The translations under genes were made by a program, and so were the position numbers. The notes under the pieces were generated by a model. That model was not told the DNA's origin, did no database searches, and saw only the letters and a list, made by a program, of their open reading frames with translations. From Candidatus Gastranaerophilales bacterium (lineage in GTDB: Bacteria > Cyanobacteriota > Vampirovibrionia > Gastranaerophilales > Gastranaerophilaceae), in NCBI GenBank assembly GCA_944322785.1, contig CALUPW010000003.1, positions 180,459 to 244,458 of the forward strand: a stretch of DNA of 64,000 nucleotides. The letters run 5' to 3'. The number at the start of each line of letters is the position of its first letter. Position 1 is the stretch's first letter. Of this stretch, positions 8,915 through 18,070 are shown piece after piece.

Positions 8915-8948
8915 ATCAATGCCGATTAATTTAGTCTGGCACTCATGT

Positions 8949-9626
8949 ATGCAAAAGTCCAGAAAAGCCGCATTCACCATGGCAGAAGTGTTGATAACCC
9001 TCGGCATAATCGGAATAATAGCTGCAATGACTTTGCCGAATTTAATCGGAAATTATAAAATGTTAACTTACGAAGTCGCCTTTAAAAAACAGTATGCACT
9101 TCTTCAAAATACGATGAACCTTTTAACTGTTGATAACGGTACGAACAGGTGTTATACGTATTTCCGTCAAGGAGATACTTCATATCAGTTTTTAACTGAT
9201 GACTGTAGTTTTTTTGAAAAAGAACTTATTAAAAAATTAAAGCTTCTTGAATATGATACCGACTTAAAAAATAAATACCTCAAAAAAGATGAAATCTTAA
9301 GTTCTGGAGGTGAAGCGGTAAATACCTATTGCGGATATGATGAATATGTTAATAACGCCGAACCATATATTTCAAATGACGGAACTGTTTTTATGTTTTA
9401 CAAACAATTTATAATAATAGATATTAACGGGGAAAAAAGTCCGAACAAATGGGGATATGATGTGTTTTTTCTTGGCTGGTCCACCCATAACAAATATATA
9501 GACGCATCAAGCAATCTGATGTTGACAGATGAGTTTTGCTCTCTGATTGAAAAAGGCGGAAAATTTCCGAGAACTATTTTAAGAAACCAAAAATTGAATA
9601 CTGAGAAAAGCTGGTATTGGCAATGA
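8949..9626 (+). CDS. Prepilin-like protein (type IV pilin/pseudopilin N-terminus)
   Basis: 225 aa from the ATG at 8949. Residues 1-8 are a short basic leader. F9 and E13 occupy the +1 and +5 positions of a prepilin site (KAA|FTMAEV), with Ala instead of Gly at -1, and a hydrophobic helix (14-32) follows. The rest is a globular, cysteine-containing domain without a family I can name. Such proteins are cleaved by a prepilin peptidase and assembled by a type IV pilus or type II secretion machine; a PilC/GspF gene lies at 44.4 kb. I reject the longer frame from 8727 because it is translated from palindromic repeats. No ribosome binding site is evident, so the start is uncertain. Confidence 0.75.
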   Translation: MQKSRKAAFTMAEVLITLGIIGIIAAMTLPNLIGNYKMLTYEVAFKKQYALLQNTMNLLTVDNGTNRCYTYFRQGDTSYQFLTDDCSFFEKELIKKLKLLEYDTDLKNKYLKKDEILSSGGEAVNTYCGYDEYVNNAEPYISNDGTVFMFYKQFIIIDINGEKSPNKWGYDVFFLGWSTHNKYIDASSNLMLTDEFCSLIEKGGKFPRTILRNQKLNTEKSWYWQ

Positions 9627-9645
9627 TTATTAGATTAGAGCAAGG

Positions 9646-10677
9646 CTAATTAGCTGTAGTTTGCTGATTTTCCAGAAGTTTATCAATATCAATATTTGTT
9701 CTTAATTTGAGTGCATAAATATCTGTGCGGTTAAAATCTTTTAATTTAACCGCATCTTTTTCCGTTGTAACGATTATGCCTTCCGGCAAATCATCTTCAT
9801 TATATCTGTGGTGATCATCAAATGTAACTGTCTTTTTGATTTTAAAATTTGTCAAAAATTTATAAAATTGTTCGGGTTGACCGATTGCGGAAACCGCAGT
9901 TATTTGAGCGCCGTTATCAAGAATTTCGCCGTTTTTAATATTATAAACATAATCAGGCTCTGTATAACAGACAGTTGTCGGAATATTCATTTTTTTTGCA
10001 GTAAGTTTTGCCAGTTTTTTGGCTCTTTCATGATTTACGTTTTTGCTTACGACAACAATTCTGTCAACTCTTTTAAAGGCTTCTTTGCCTTCACGCAGAG
10101 GCCCTGCAGGCAAAAGTTGTTCATTTCCGCATAATTTTTCGCTGTCAACCAGAACAACATCAAGGTCACGGTAGAGTTTTCTGTGCTGAAAACCATCGTC
10201 TAATATGATTTTTGCTGCGTCATATTTCTTAACTGCATATTTTGCCGCTTCAACTCGATTTTTTGAAGTTATGACAACAGCGCCTTTTGTATTTTCCGCA
10301 AGCCAGAAAGGTTCATCTCCCGCAAGCCTTGCATTACAAAATATGTCTTTGCCGTCCGAAATGACGTTAATTTGTTTGTTTGACAGTTTGCCGCCATAGC
10401 CGCGGGAAATTATTGCAACCTTTTCACCTTTTTGAATAAAATATTTTGCGAGTTTTGAAACAACCGGAGTTTTGCCCACACCGCCTGTTGTCAAATTCCC
10501 GACAGAAATAACATACGCATTGACTTTTTCGGGCTTTAAAATGCTTTTGTCATAAAGCAGATTTTTAAATCCGCTTCCAAGTCCGTAAAAAATCGAACAA
10601 AATTTTAAAAACCCGAAAAATAAGCCTTTTGCGTTTTTGTCATAATGAAGCTTTGTTATTTTTGATTTAAAGTTCAT
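9646..10677 (-). CDS. lpxK: Tetraacyldisaccharide 4'-kinase (lipid A synthesis)
   Basis: Phosphorylates the 4' position of the lipid A disaccharide at the inner face of the cytoplasmic membrane. 343 aa with a membrane-associated N-terminus, the Walker A GNLTTGGVGKT (60-70), the ISRGYGGK motif that follows it and the LDDGFQHR motif typical of LpxK. The start overlaps the previous gene by 4 nt (ATGA). It is the last gene of a group starting with the MCE protein. Together with waaA and the MsbA-like gene in this window it shows an LPS-bearing outer membrane. Confidence 0.93.
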   Translation of the reverse strand: MNFKSKITKLHYDKNAKGLFFGFLKFCSIFYGLGSGFKNLLYDKSILKPEKVNAYVISVGNLTTGGVGKTPVVSKLAKYFIQKGEKVAIISRGYGGKLSNKQINVISDGKDIFCNARLAGDEPFWLAENTKGAVVITSKNRVEAAKYAVKKYDAAKIILDDGFQHRKLYRDLDVVLVDSEKLCGNEQLLPAGPLREGKEAFKRVDRIVVVSKNVNHERAKKLAKLTAKKMNIPTTVCYTEPDYVYNIKNGEILDNGAQITAVSAIGQPEQFYKFLTNFKIKKTVTFDDHHRYNEDDLPEGIIVTTEKDAVKLKDFNRTDIYALKLRTNIDIDKLLENQQTTAN

Positions 10678-10988
10678 CCAAGCGTGATTTTTCCTTTTTG
10701 TTTCATTAATTCAATTAAAGCTTTGTCAGCTTCGATTTTTTGAGCGAGAGTTTTTGTTTCGGGAATAAAATACGGCTGCAAAGACTTATCTGCACTCCAG
10801 TTTTGAAGCGCACGATCTACTTTTATTTTTCCCGTCTCTACAAAGCTGCTAATCAATTCGGTTGAAAATCTTTTGTTCAAATCATAGAATGCACCTTTTT
10901 GTTTTGTGGCTGCATAATTTGTCAATTGTTGAATTTCTTTTGGACCGTATCCGTTAAAATTTGTTCTGCTGATAGGGGTGATTTTCAT
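10674..10988 (-). CDS. Small hypothetical protein with N-terminal NFNG motif
   Basis: 104 aa starting at the ATG at 10988, which has AAAGGA 9 nt upstream; a longer frame from 11045 would lie inside the MCE gene and lacks a ribosome binding site. The N-terminus MKITPISRTNFNGYG is followed by a helical domain ending near residue 100. I recognise no family. A similar short (S/T/N)F-x-G motif occurs in other hypotheticals of this window. It is coupled to lpxK by a 4-nt overlap. Confidence 0.6.
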   Translation of the reverse strand: MKITPISRTNFNGYGPKEIQQLTNYAATKQKGAFYDLNKRFSTELISSFVETGKIKVDRALQNWSADKSLQPYFIPETKTLAQKIEADKALIELMKQKGKITLG

Positions 10989-11026
10989 AGTGTTTAATCC
11001 TTTCTGTTTTTCCTTCTGTCTGGTTT

Positions 11027-12388
11027 TTAGAACATCAATCTCCATAGTAAAAATCTCTTATTGAGTTTTTCGGAGAATTTTCTTAAGTTGCATGTAGTAA
11101 CTTTTGTATCTTCTATTATTGTTTGTAATTCGGTTTTCTTTTCCGGTGTCATCTGATTTACGGATGAAAGCGCAGTGTTAAGATTAATCATTGCAAGATT
11201 AGCATTTTTAACCGCACTTGTAAAATCATTCTTCAACTGTTCATTTTGAGTCATACCGCTGACGTAACCGCTGATTTCATTTACGTTTTGAACAATTTCA
11301 CGTATATCCTGAGCCATTTTTTCCGCTTCTTGGTCATTACCGATTATCTTGTTGATATTCTGAGCAAGTTTGTCTAACGAATCGGCTGTTGAAAGCATTG
11401 ATTTTTTAAATTCCGGATCGCCTATAATCATATTTATATTTTCAGACATTTTGTTGAAATCTTTTGAAGTTTGATCAAGCATAGCAAGCAATTGATCAAT
11501 ATCTTCACGAGATGACTCAACAAGTGCATCAATTTTGGTCATTGTAGAAGCTGTCTGATTTGTCAATTCATTTATGTTTTTGACTGATGACTTCAATTCG
11601 GCAATAACTTCATCTGATAAAAGTTCGTTAACTTTCTGGTTTGTTTCAGTCAAAGATTCCGCCGCTCTGTACTGCCATTCCATAAAATCCGAAATTCGCA
11701 TGGGTTCAACTATTGTATAAGGTGAAGTTTGCGTCGGGTAAGGAAGGGTCACATTGTCAAGAGTTGAAATAAAAAGTTTCTTTTTGCCGTTGTCAGAAAT
11801 CGCTTTTCCTTTCAAAAATTCCGGCAGGATAAGTCCCGGAAGATCGACTATATAATCAACTTTATAAGCATTTTTAGTTTTAATGGTGTCTTTTATGTTG
11901 TACGGCAGAACTTCTTTTGACACAATTTCTATATTTTTGATTTTGCCGACATCATAAAATTTATCATCAAGTTTCATTTGAACGGAATCATCTTTGTAGA
12001 GGACGTTTCTGTTTTCCATCGGAATATAAATCGTACGGGTTCTCGGCGGTGTTATCTCAAGAAAAAGTTCGCCGATTAATCCTGATTGCTGGATTGAAAA
12101 AACTGAGGCTTTCGGAATTTCAATATTAGGTTCCGTTATAACGAATTTTACTTTTACATAGCTGTTTTCGCTGTCAATAACAGGTGTAATTTCCTCAACC
12201 TGCCCAACTTTAAGCCCCATCATCTGAACTCCTGAGCCGGGCCGCATTCCGTTTACGTCTTTAAATGAAATTTCTATTCTTTTTGCGGAACTTAAAGCAC
12301 GTCCTTTTACTTTCAGCACAATCCCGACTAAAAGTATCAGCGCCAGAAGGGTTAGAAGTCCGACTTTAAAAGATGATGAAAATTTCAT
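11027..12388 (-). CDS. MCE/MlaD-family lipid-transport protein
   Basis: 453 aa. A single N-terminal transmembrane anchor (about 8-27) is followed by an MCE domain (about 36-120, with the MGLKVGQVEEI segment), a second region to about 240 and a long coiled-coil C-terminus (about 250-440). MCE proteins bind phospholipid in the periplasm and work with an ABC transporter to move lipids between the membranes. No MlaE/MlaF partner is next to it here. AAAGG lies before the ATG. The gene is probably transcribed with the following small gene and lpxK. Family assignment is firm, substrate unknown. Confidence 0.88.
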   Translation of the reverse strand: MKFSSSFKVGLLTLLALILLVGIVLKVKGRALSSAKRIEISFKDVNGMRPGSGVQMMGLKVGQVEEITPVIDSENSYVKVKFVITEPNIEIPKASVFSIQQSGLIGELFLEITPPRTRTIYIPMENRNVLYKDDSVQMKLDDKFYDVGKIKNIEIVSKEVLPYNIKDTIKTKNAYKVDYIVDLPGLILPEFLKGKAISDNGKKKLFISTLDNVTLPYPTQTSPYTIVEPMRISDFMEWQYRAAESLTETNQKVNELLSDEVIAELKSSVKNINELTNQTASTMTKIDALVESSREDIDQLLAMLDQTSKDFNKMSENINMIIGDPEFKKSMLSTADSLDKLAQNINKIIGNDQEAEKMAQDIREIVQNVNEISGYVSGMTQNEQLKNDFTSAVKNANLAMINLNTALSSVNQMTPEKKTELQTIIEDTKVTTCNLRKFSEKLNKRFLLWRLMF

Positions 12389-12461
12389 TAATAACCTTTC
12401 TTATCTCTACAATAGATAAAGTTATTGTAGCAGAAAAATTATTTAATGCAAAAAATTAAGA

Positions 12462-13214
12462 TTATTGAAGATAATTTGCAAGAACATTCCGGACATAATT
12501 TTGTGTTTCTTTGTAAGGCGGCACACCGTCATATTTGTCAACTGCTCCGGGGCCTGCATTGTATGCGGCTAGAGCAAGGATAACATTTCCGTTATATTTA
12601 TTGAGCATTGATTTAAGATACCTTACGCCGCCTTCCACATTTTGAACTGGATTAAACGGATCTTTTACTCCAAGGCTTGCAGCAGTTCCCGGCATAAGCT
12701 GCATCAATCCCATTGCGCCGGCTTTGGATTTTGCTCTTGTATTAAATCCGGATTCCTGTTTTATCAAAGCATTTACAAGTTTTTCGTCTACACCGTGTTT
12801 TTGAGAAATTTGTGTAATCATTCCGAGAAGCTGATTTTTACTTGCGTTTGGTGCAGGCGTAAAATCATTTTGAATTTGAATATTTTGAAGTTCCTGTATT
12901 GCATTATTTAATGTCGTTTGAGGCGTTGTATTACGTACAATGTTTGCATTTACATTCATCGACTGTGGACCTAAAAGGAGTGAGCCGAAATCTTTTGTTG
13001 AAGCTTTTAAAACATTATCAAACGATTGAACGTTTTGTCTTGTTGAAGGGTAAATCGTATCAATCGGGTTTTGATTTTGCGGAATTTCAGGGCCGTTAAT
13101 CTGGTTTCTAAAGTTTGCTACACGATTTTGAAGCTGTGCATATCTTTGCATAGCCTGAGCTTTTCCGCCTGAATTTAATAATCCCTGTATCATTTCCGAA
13201 AACATGATTTTCAT
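12462..13214 (-). CDS. Lytic transglycosylase (SLT domain)
   Basis: 250 aa. Residues 1-120 are a low-complexity Q/N-rich N-terminus with no clear signal peptide. Residues 127-245 form an SLT/goose-lysozyme-like domain with catalytic Glu154 (KQESGF), [10 protein letters not shown] (166-175) and [12 protein letters not shown] (214-225). It should cleave the glycan strands of peptidoglycan with formation of 1,6-anhydro-MurNAc. The start may instead be the ATG at 13205, which is better spaced from AAGGGG. The N-terminus without a signal peptide is unusual for an enzyme acting on the wall and suggests another export route or a mis-set start. Confidence 0.88.
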   Translation of the reverse strand: MKIMFSEMIQGLLNSGGKAQAMQRYAQLQNRVANFRNQINGPEIPQNQNPIDTIYPSTRQNVQSFDNVLKASTKDFGSLLLGPQSMNVNANIVRNTTPQTTLNNAIQELQNIQIQNDFTPAPNASKNQLLGMITQISQKHGVDEKLVNALIKQESGFNTRAKSKAGAMGLMQLMPGTAASLGVKDPFNPVQNVEGGVRYLKSMLNKYNGNVILALAAYNAGPGAVDKYDGVPPYKETQNYVRNVLANYLQ

Positions 13215-13383
13215 CCCCTTGTCTTTTTTGGAAGATAAGCATGCTATCTCCAGTTTTCATAACTATTTTATCCGTTAAGAAATCGTTTGTTATCCTCTAT
13301 TTGAATTAATGATTTTTTATCGGATGTCAAAAAAGTTTACAAAAAGTCAATTTAAAAAGTCTGCAAGTTTCTGTTTTAAAATA

Positions 13384-14454
13384 TCATTTAATAAACATAC
13401 AATCGCCGTATGAGAAAAATCTGTATTTATTTTCGATTGCTTCTTTGTAAGCCTCAAAAATAAAATCCTTGCCGGCAAAAGCAGACACAAGCATTAAAAG
13501 CGTAGATTTTGGCAGGTGAAAATTTGTAATCAATTCATCAATCACTTTAAACTCATAAGGCGGATAGATAAAAAGTTCTGAATCATCATGACAGGCTTTT
13601 ATACACCCGAATTTTTGATATGCGGTTTCAAGAGTTCTGACAGTTGTTGTTCCGACTGCAACCAGTTTTTTGCCGTTTTCTTTTGCCGTATTTATTTTTT
13701 TTGCGGTTTCCTCACTTATTTCAAAAGTTTCAGAATGCATTTTATGCTCAAGAATATTTTCGCATTTGACCGGACGAAAGGTTCCTAAACCGACATTAAG
13801 AGTAACATAAGCTATTTCAACTCCTTTGTTTTTCAGTTTTTCAAAAATTTCATCCGTAAAATGCAGCCCCGCAGTCGGTGCAGCAACAGAGCCTTCATCT
13901 TTTGCATAAACCGTCTGGTATCTTTCAAAATCCAGTTTTTTTATATCATCCGTTTCAAGTTTTCGTTCTATATAAGGCGGAAGCGGAATATGTCCGTTGC
14001 GGTGAAGAACCTCCATTAGACTGCCGTTATATGAAAGCTCCACAATCCAGCCGCCGTCTTCTTCTGTCCTTTCAATTGCCTTTACGGAAAGTTCATCACT
14101 GATTTTGATTATCGTATCCGGTTTAATCCGTTTTGAGGGTTTGATTAAAACTTCCCAGAGAGATTTGTTATGTCCGCATTCAGATTGTATAGTGCGGATA
14201 TTTTTTAACAAAAAGACTTCAATTTTTGCACCGGTTTCTTTGTAGCCAAAAAGCCGTGCCGGCATGACTTTCGTGTTGTTTAGAACAAGAATTGAATTTT
14301 CATCAATTAAATCAACAATATCGTAAAAATGTTTGTGAAAAATGGTTTCTGTTTTGCGTTCAAGAACCATCATTCTTGAGTTGTCCCGCCTGTCTGCAGG
14401 AAACTGTGCTATCAAATTTTCGGGTAAATTATAATCAAATTCCGATAAAAGCAT
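13384..14454 (-). CDS. queA: tRNA preQ1(34) S-adenosylmethionine ribosyltransferase-isomerase
   Basis: Adds the epoxycyclopentanediol ring from SAM to preQ1 at tRNA position 34 in queuosine synthesis. 356 aa, the full family length, with the N-terminal FDYNLPENLIAQFPADRRDNSR signature region, HIPLPPYI, APTAGLHFT and GTTTVRTLE. It begins 2 nt after the stop of the small upstream gene, with CAGGAAA as ribosome binding site. Confidence 0.95.
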   Translation of the reverse strand: MLLSEFDYNLPENLIAQFPADRRDNSRMMVLERKTETIFHKHFYDIVDLIDENSILVLNNTKVMPARLFGYKETGAKIEVFLLKNIRTIQSECGHNKSLWEVLIKPSKRIKPDTIIKISDELSVKAIERTEEDGGWIVELSYNGSLMEVLHRNGHIPLPPYIERKLETDDIKKLDFERYQTVYAKDEGSVAAPTAGLHFTDEIFEKLKNKGVEIAYVTLNVGLGTFRPVKCENILEHKMHSETFEISEETAKKINTAKENGKKLVAVGTTTVRTLETAYQKFGCIKACHDDSELFIYPPYEFKVIDELITNFHLPKSTLLMLVSAFAGKDFIFEAYKEAIENKYRFFSYGDCMFIK

Positions 14455-14456
14455 TT

Positions 14457-14750
14457 TTAAAATTTCCTGAGTATTTTTTGAAAAAATCCGATTATTCTGG
14501 TTTTATAGTATTCTGATTTTCCGAAAACAGATTTATAAAACTCATCGCCTTTTTCCGTAATTTTGTAGGTATTCAATCCTTTTTGACCGGCGGTATCGGT
14601 TATAAATCCCTGATTTACGAATTCATCCAGAACATTTTTTCCGCATTTTGCTCTCAGATGGTTTGTAATTCCGCTTCGATTTTTCACTGCGTAATTAAGC
14701 CCTTTTATCTGCTGAGCGTTTAAGTTGTGCGAAACCTCCGGTATTTTCAT
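14457..14750 (-). CDS. Small hypothetical protein, possibly winged-helix
   Basis: 97 aa from the ATG at 14750 (an in-frame TTG lies just before it); AAGGAT is 9 nt upstream. It is tightly packed between yidC (4 nt upstream) and queA (2 nt downstream), so it is co-transcribed. The pattern of helices followed by 'GLNTYKITEKGDEFYKSVF' looks like a small winged-helix or MarR-like fold, but this is only a structural impression. Function unknown. Confidence 0.55.
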   Translation of the reverse strand: MKIPEVSHNLNAQQIKGLNYAVKNRSGITNHLRAKCGKNVLDEFVNQGFITDTAGQKGLNTYKITEKGDEFYKSVFGKSEYYKTRIIGFFQKILRKF

Positions 14751-14754
14751 CAAA

Positions 14755-15903
14755 TTAAATATCCTTTTTATTAAACATTTCTTTCATTTTGTCTATCAAA
14801 GAGCCGTTAACTTCAGACTTTTTATCGTCAACGATTTCAGCTTCAATAACTTTGTTTCCGTCTGTTGCATGAACCTTTTTGGCGGCTTCTTCGGCGTCAA
14901 TCTGTTTGTTGACAATTACGGTTTGAAGAACCTGAATAACATTTGAAACTATAAGATAAATCAAAACACCTGCAGGAATCGGGATTATTACAAATGTTGC
15001 AATAATCATAACCGGCATAAATGTACCCATTGATTTTTGAATAGCCTGCTGGGTCGGATCATCGGACATCTGGGTTTTGGTTTGTGCCATCATCAGTTTT
15101 TGAGAAAGCCACATTGTTAATCCAAAGAGTGCAATCAAAACAAGTACATCCCAGTGGAATGAATGCTCAACAGCTTTTGACGGATAAGATGCTGTTAAAA
15201 GACCGCCGTTTCTGACAAACGTTACATTTTCGGTTTCTTTTGTGTTTGCATCGGTTATTGTCATTTCAGCTTTTTGAATTTTATCAAGCTGGCTGAATTT
15301 TAAATCAAGCTGGTCAAGACTTACTTTAAAGTCAATAGGTTCGCCGGGGGTTAGTTCCCCTTGAATTTCAAGGGCTTTGTTGGGTTTGTCCACTTTTACG
15401 TTTTCAAGAGTTTCATCCGGCAGATAAACTTTTGCGGTTTTTCCGAGAATAAATGTGTCATATTTTGACGCCCCCATAACTCCGTCGTATGAAATTCCGG
15501 CAGTTGCACGCAGGGTTGTTGCAAGGCTGTTTATGAACAGGAATTTGGAGCTTCCGGCAATTTGTATAAACTGCGGACTCATTAAAGCAGAATATAACAG
15601 AATGAATACAGGCATTTGAATAAGCAGCGGCAGACATCCGCCCATCGGGTTAAACTTATGTTCTTTGTAAAACTCCATCATTTTCATCTGCATTTTTTGC
15701 GGGTCATTTTTGTATCTGTCCTGAATTGCTTTAAGTTTTGGCTGCAGTGTCTGCATCTGACGCATTGAGCGCTGCTGAGAAACGTTCAACGGCCACAAAC
15801 ACATTCTGACGATTATTGTCAAAACAATGATTGCTATTCCGTAGCTTCCGACAAATTGTGCAAGCATTTTTAATGCTTCAATAGTTAAAGTTGTAAAATC
15901 CAA
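14755..15903 (-). CDS. yidC: YidC/Oxa1 membrane protein insertase
   Basis: 382 aa. N-terminal transmembrane helix (about 15-38), the YidC/Oxa1 core with LWPLNVSQQRSMRQMQ and the cytoplasmic hairpin, the conserved MGGCLPLLIQMPVFILLYSAL region, a periplasmic insert of about 110 aa (about 130-240), then three more helices and a charged C-terminal tail. Inserts membrane proteins alone or with Sec. The start is TTG at 15903 with GGATTAGGGAAA upstream; the next ATG would cut into the first helix. The large insert sits between core helices rather than at the N-terminus, unlike proteobacterial YidC. Confidence 0.93.
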   Translation of the reverse strand: MDFTTLTIEALKMLAQFVGSYGIAIIVLTIIVRMCLWPLNVSQQRSMRQMQTLQPKLKAIQDRYKNDPQKMQMKMMEFYKEHKFNPMGGCLPLLIQMPVFILLYSALMSPQFIQIAGSSKFLFINSLATTLRATAGISYDGVMGASKYDTFILGKTAKVYLPDETLENVKVDKPNKALEIQGELTPGEPIDFKVSLDQLDLKFSQLDKIQKAEMTITDANTKETENVTFVRNGGLLTASYPSKAVEHSFHWDVLVLIALFGLTMWLSQKLMMAQTKTQMSDDPTQQAIQKSMGTFMPVMIIATFVIIPIPAGVLIYLIVSNVIQVLQTVIVNKQIDAEEAAKKVHATDGNKVIEAEIVDDKKSEVNGSLIDKMKEMFNKKDI

Positions 15904-16039
15904 TTTCCCTAATCCTCATTTAATTTCTAATCAAGTGTTACTGCTTATCAGGGCTAGTATCCCCGTTCACAGCTCCCTTTCCAAACGCCTTAATATTTTT
16001 CAGGCATCTATAAAAGTTACAAGAATATTCTATTATAAA

Positions 16040-16072
16040 AAAAGAGAGCGTCAATCTTTTTGGCTCTCTTTT
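16040..16072 (-). terminator. Rho-independent terminator of the XRE gene
   Basis: A 10-bp stem (16040-16049 with 16063-16072) followed on the minus strand by a run of T. It overlaps the stop codon of the upstream XRE gene. Confidence 0.8.
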
Positions 16073-16397
16073 ACTTAACGTTTGTAAATGTTGATACAAT
16101 CTTCTCAATATGCTTGAGCTGTTTGGTGTCAAGTGAATTAAGGTATATCAAAATCCGACGTATTACGTCCGATTTTGTATTCGAACTATCTGCAGGCAGA
16201 CACAACATGTCCGGAGTAATATCAAATTCTTCGCATATTTTGTTTATAGTCGCAGCTGAGGGCATATATTTGTTGCGTTCAATATTGCTTATGGCTTTTG
16301 AAGATAAACCAACTTTTTCAGCAAATTCTTCTTGGGTTATACCAAGTTTTGTACGTAACTTTCTAATATTTGAAGTTATCAGTTTCTGAAAATCCAT
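16071..16397 (-). CDS. XRE-family transcriptional regulator
   Basis: 108 aa. Residues 8-62 are a classical Cro/CI-type helix-turn-helix (IRKLRTKLGITQEEFAEKVG, then SSKAISNIERNKYMPS). The C-terminal 40 residues are helical and may dimerise. There is no ribosome binding site; TATTAT lies 7 nt before the ATG, fitting a leaderless mRNA. Target genes unknown; small XRE proteins often regulate themselves and neighbours. Confidence 0.85.
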   Translation of the reverse strand: MDFQKLITSNIRKLRTKLGITQEEFAEKVGLSSKAISNIERNKYMPSAATINKICEEFDITPDMLCLPADSSNTKSDVIRRILIYLNSLDTKQLKHIEKIVSTFTNVK

Positions 16398-16409
16398 TTG
16401 TTTTATAAT

Positions 16410-16780
16410 ATTGAATTTTTACAACAATTTAAATGGAATAGTTACTGATAAACTGGAACTATTTAATGACTTTTTTGCCGTCCGCCCACACACACAACAA
16501 CAACAACACGAACCCCACAGGGTATTTTATAAAGCAAAAATAACTTTGTCTCCATGAAAGTTTAATGATATTTCCTTTTGTTATAAAAATTTAGAATTTA
16601 AATAAAAAAACAAAAACTACAAGCTGAAGTAAAGAGTCTTAAAAATAGTCAGAATGACAGGCTCTCCGTTGGCGAAACGTAATGAGCCTTACGGAAGCGG
16701 ATGCTGCTAGCCGCCATTCTTATAAAATTAGAATGGTGTGCTCGGTGCCTCGATTTAATCGGGCCATCTGACAACAAAAA
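16410..16780. other. Intergenic stretch with low-complexity and repeat-like DNA
   Basis: No gene seen. It holds a CA/AAC low-complexity stretch (about 16486-16506), a fragment AGTCAGAATGACAGG (16646-16660) resembling one arm of the palindromic repeats at 8.6-8.9 kb, and a more GC-rich segment (16660-16770) unlike its surroundings. Probably decayed repeat DNA. Confidence 0.5.
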
Positions 16781-16804
16781 AAAACTTGACGAATGTCAAG
16801 TTTT
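16781..16804. terminator. Terminator downstream of tRNA-Pro
   Basis: AAAACTTGAC (16781-16790) pairs with GTCAAGTTTT (16795-16804) around a 4-nt loop, with further T on either strand. It ends the minus-strand tRNA-Pro transcript. Confidence 0.8.
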
Positions 16805-16809
16805 TTAAA

Positions 16810-16886
16810 TGGTCGGGATGACACGATTTGAACGTGCGACCCCCTCGTCCCAAGCGAGGTGCGCTACCAAGCTGCGCTACATCCCG
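16810..16886 (-). tRNA. tRNA-Pro (anticodon TGG)
   Basis: 77 nt including an encoded 3' CCA. The acceptor stem CGGGATG/CATCCCG closes fully, the anticodon loop reads CTTGGGA and the T-arm GTTCAAATC is normal. Confidence 0.95.
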
Positions 16887-16918
16887 ATGATGAAATGGAT
16901 GGCGCTCCCAACCTCTCA

Positions 16919-16965
16919 CAAAACAATACTTAATTGTTTTGTTCGGCAGAGTGCTACATCCCGAT
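16919..16965. repeat. Hairpin plus partial copy of the tRNA-Pro 5' end
   Basis: AAAACAAT (16919-16926) and ATTGTTTT form a hairpin. It is followed by GTGCTACATCCCGAT (16951-16965), a 14/15 match to the 5' end of tRNA-Pro (complement strand). This may be the remnant of a second tRNA or of a recombination at the tRNA. Confidence 0.5.
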
Positions 16966-17020
16966 ATTTTGTTGTCAAGAACACTTCCACTCTATGATAA
17001 ACAAAAATTTAAGTCAATAA

Positions 17021-17875
17021 TTACTTCTTATTCTCAAGTAAACTTAATTTTGTACCTATTCCAAACACAATTCCCGAAATCAGATACGTCATCCACGCAA
17101 ATGCATAGTTCCGTTTCAGGGGTTTTAAATTGATTGAGCCGGCCGTATTTTTAAGTTGTTTAGCTGCATTAATTCCTCTTATTGAAGCGATTCCTTCCTC
17201 AATTATTGTCGGAAGAAACGCCAGAAATCCTATTGTTCCTGCGTTCTTTTCAATGAATGTTTTTTCTCCGTCCTGCTTTTGCGTAAACTGGTTTAAATAT
17301 ACAAGAAGCGGCGGTATTATTGTGATTTTTGCTCTTGTTTTCTGCAAAAATTTTAAAAATTTGCCTTTGTTGGCATTGATTGCATGACCGAGTTCATGAA
17401 GAATTAAGGAAGGTTTGCTTTTCGGCGCAACCGCAAGATTCAACTTATCCGTAAAAAATGCGTTTTCGCCACGGGCAACAGGACCTAACTCGTTTGAAAG
17501 GTCTATTCCGCTTGAAAGATATCTGCCCGCAATCTGCCGCACATTGTTTTTGTCAATATATTCAACGGCTATTTTGTCCTGAAGTTTGTTGTCTTTAAGC
17601 ATCTTTGCGGCAATATTTTTAACGGTATTTGAATCCGCAAATTCTTTTCCCTGCATAAGCTTTGTCCCGCACCACTGAGAAGCTTTTTGAAGAAGAATTG
17701 ATGCTCCCTGCAAAATTCCGGCCGTAACAAGAGTTTTTAATTCGTTTGGCGGCTCTTGTTTAGGAGGTTTTTCAGCATAATGATATCCATTATACGGTGA
17801 ACTCGTATAATATCGCTGTTGAATATATGGATTTATGCCGTTTAAACCTTCCACGGTTTTTATAAAACCACTCAA
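17021..17875 (-). CDS. Membrane protein with a zinc-protease HELGH motif
   Basis: 284 aa. H160-E161-L-G-H164, preceded by a hydrophobic strand (PSLIL), is the zinc-binding and catalytic motif of gluzincin-type metalloproteases. Hydrophobic segments occur around 48-62, 183-195, 212-225 and 258-275. This is a membrane-bound HExxH protein whose family I cannot name. No ATG is available at the start: TTG at 17875 or GTG at 17854 are both possible and neither has a clear ribosome binding site. Proteolytic activity is inferred from the motif only. Confidence 0.6.
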   Translation of the reverse strand: MSGFIKTVEGLNGINPYIQQRYYTSSPYNGYHYAEKPPKQEPPNELKTLVTAGILQGASILLQKASQWCGTKLMQGKEFADSNTVKNIAAKMLKDNKLQDKIAVEYIDKNNVRQIAGRYLSSGIDLSNELGPVARGENAFFTDKLNLAVAPKSKPSLILHELGHAINANKGKFLKFLQKTRAKITIIPPLLVYLNQFTQKQDGEKTFIEKNAGTIGFLAFLPTIIEEGIASIRGINAAKQLKNTAGSINLKPLKRNYAFAWMTYLISGIVFGIGTKLSLLENKK

Positions 17876-17905
17876 ACGAATAAATTGCTAATTTTTAATG
17901 AAATT

Positions 17906-18037
17906 TTACATTTTTTCAAATTCATCCTTCGACGCTCCGCAAACAGGACAGGTCCAATCAGAAGGCAAATCTTCAAACTTTGTCCCTTCTTTTTCTTCGT
18001 CATAAATATAACCGCATAATTTACATAAATATTTCAT
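17906..18037 (-). CDS. Short rubredoxin
   Basis: 43 aa, read directly from the sequence. C5-x2-C8-G-Y and C30-P-V-C33-G give the four cysteines of a single Fe(SCys)4 site, and the FEDLP-DW segment and the GASKDEFE tail are typical. The usual loop between the two cysteine pairs is about eight residues shorter than in the common 52-aa form. AAGGAG lies before the ATG. A small cytoplasmic electron carrier, likely for oxygen or peroxide detoxification in an anaerobe, though no partner is adjacent. Confidence 0.92.
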   Translation of the reverse strand: MKYLCKLCGYIYDEEKEGTKFEDLPSDWTCPVCGASKDEFEKM

Positions 18038-18070
18038 TTTCTTAATCTCCTTTCCCTAATCGCTGATTTA

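Noticed and set aside
8727..8948. N-terminal 74-residue extension of the prepilin-like protein
   Set aside because: It is translated from the palindromic repeats (VILNLFQNP, NQVQHD type peptides) and lacks a ribosome binding site; the prepilin leader begins at 8949.
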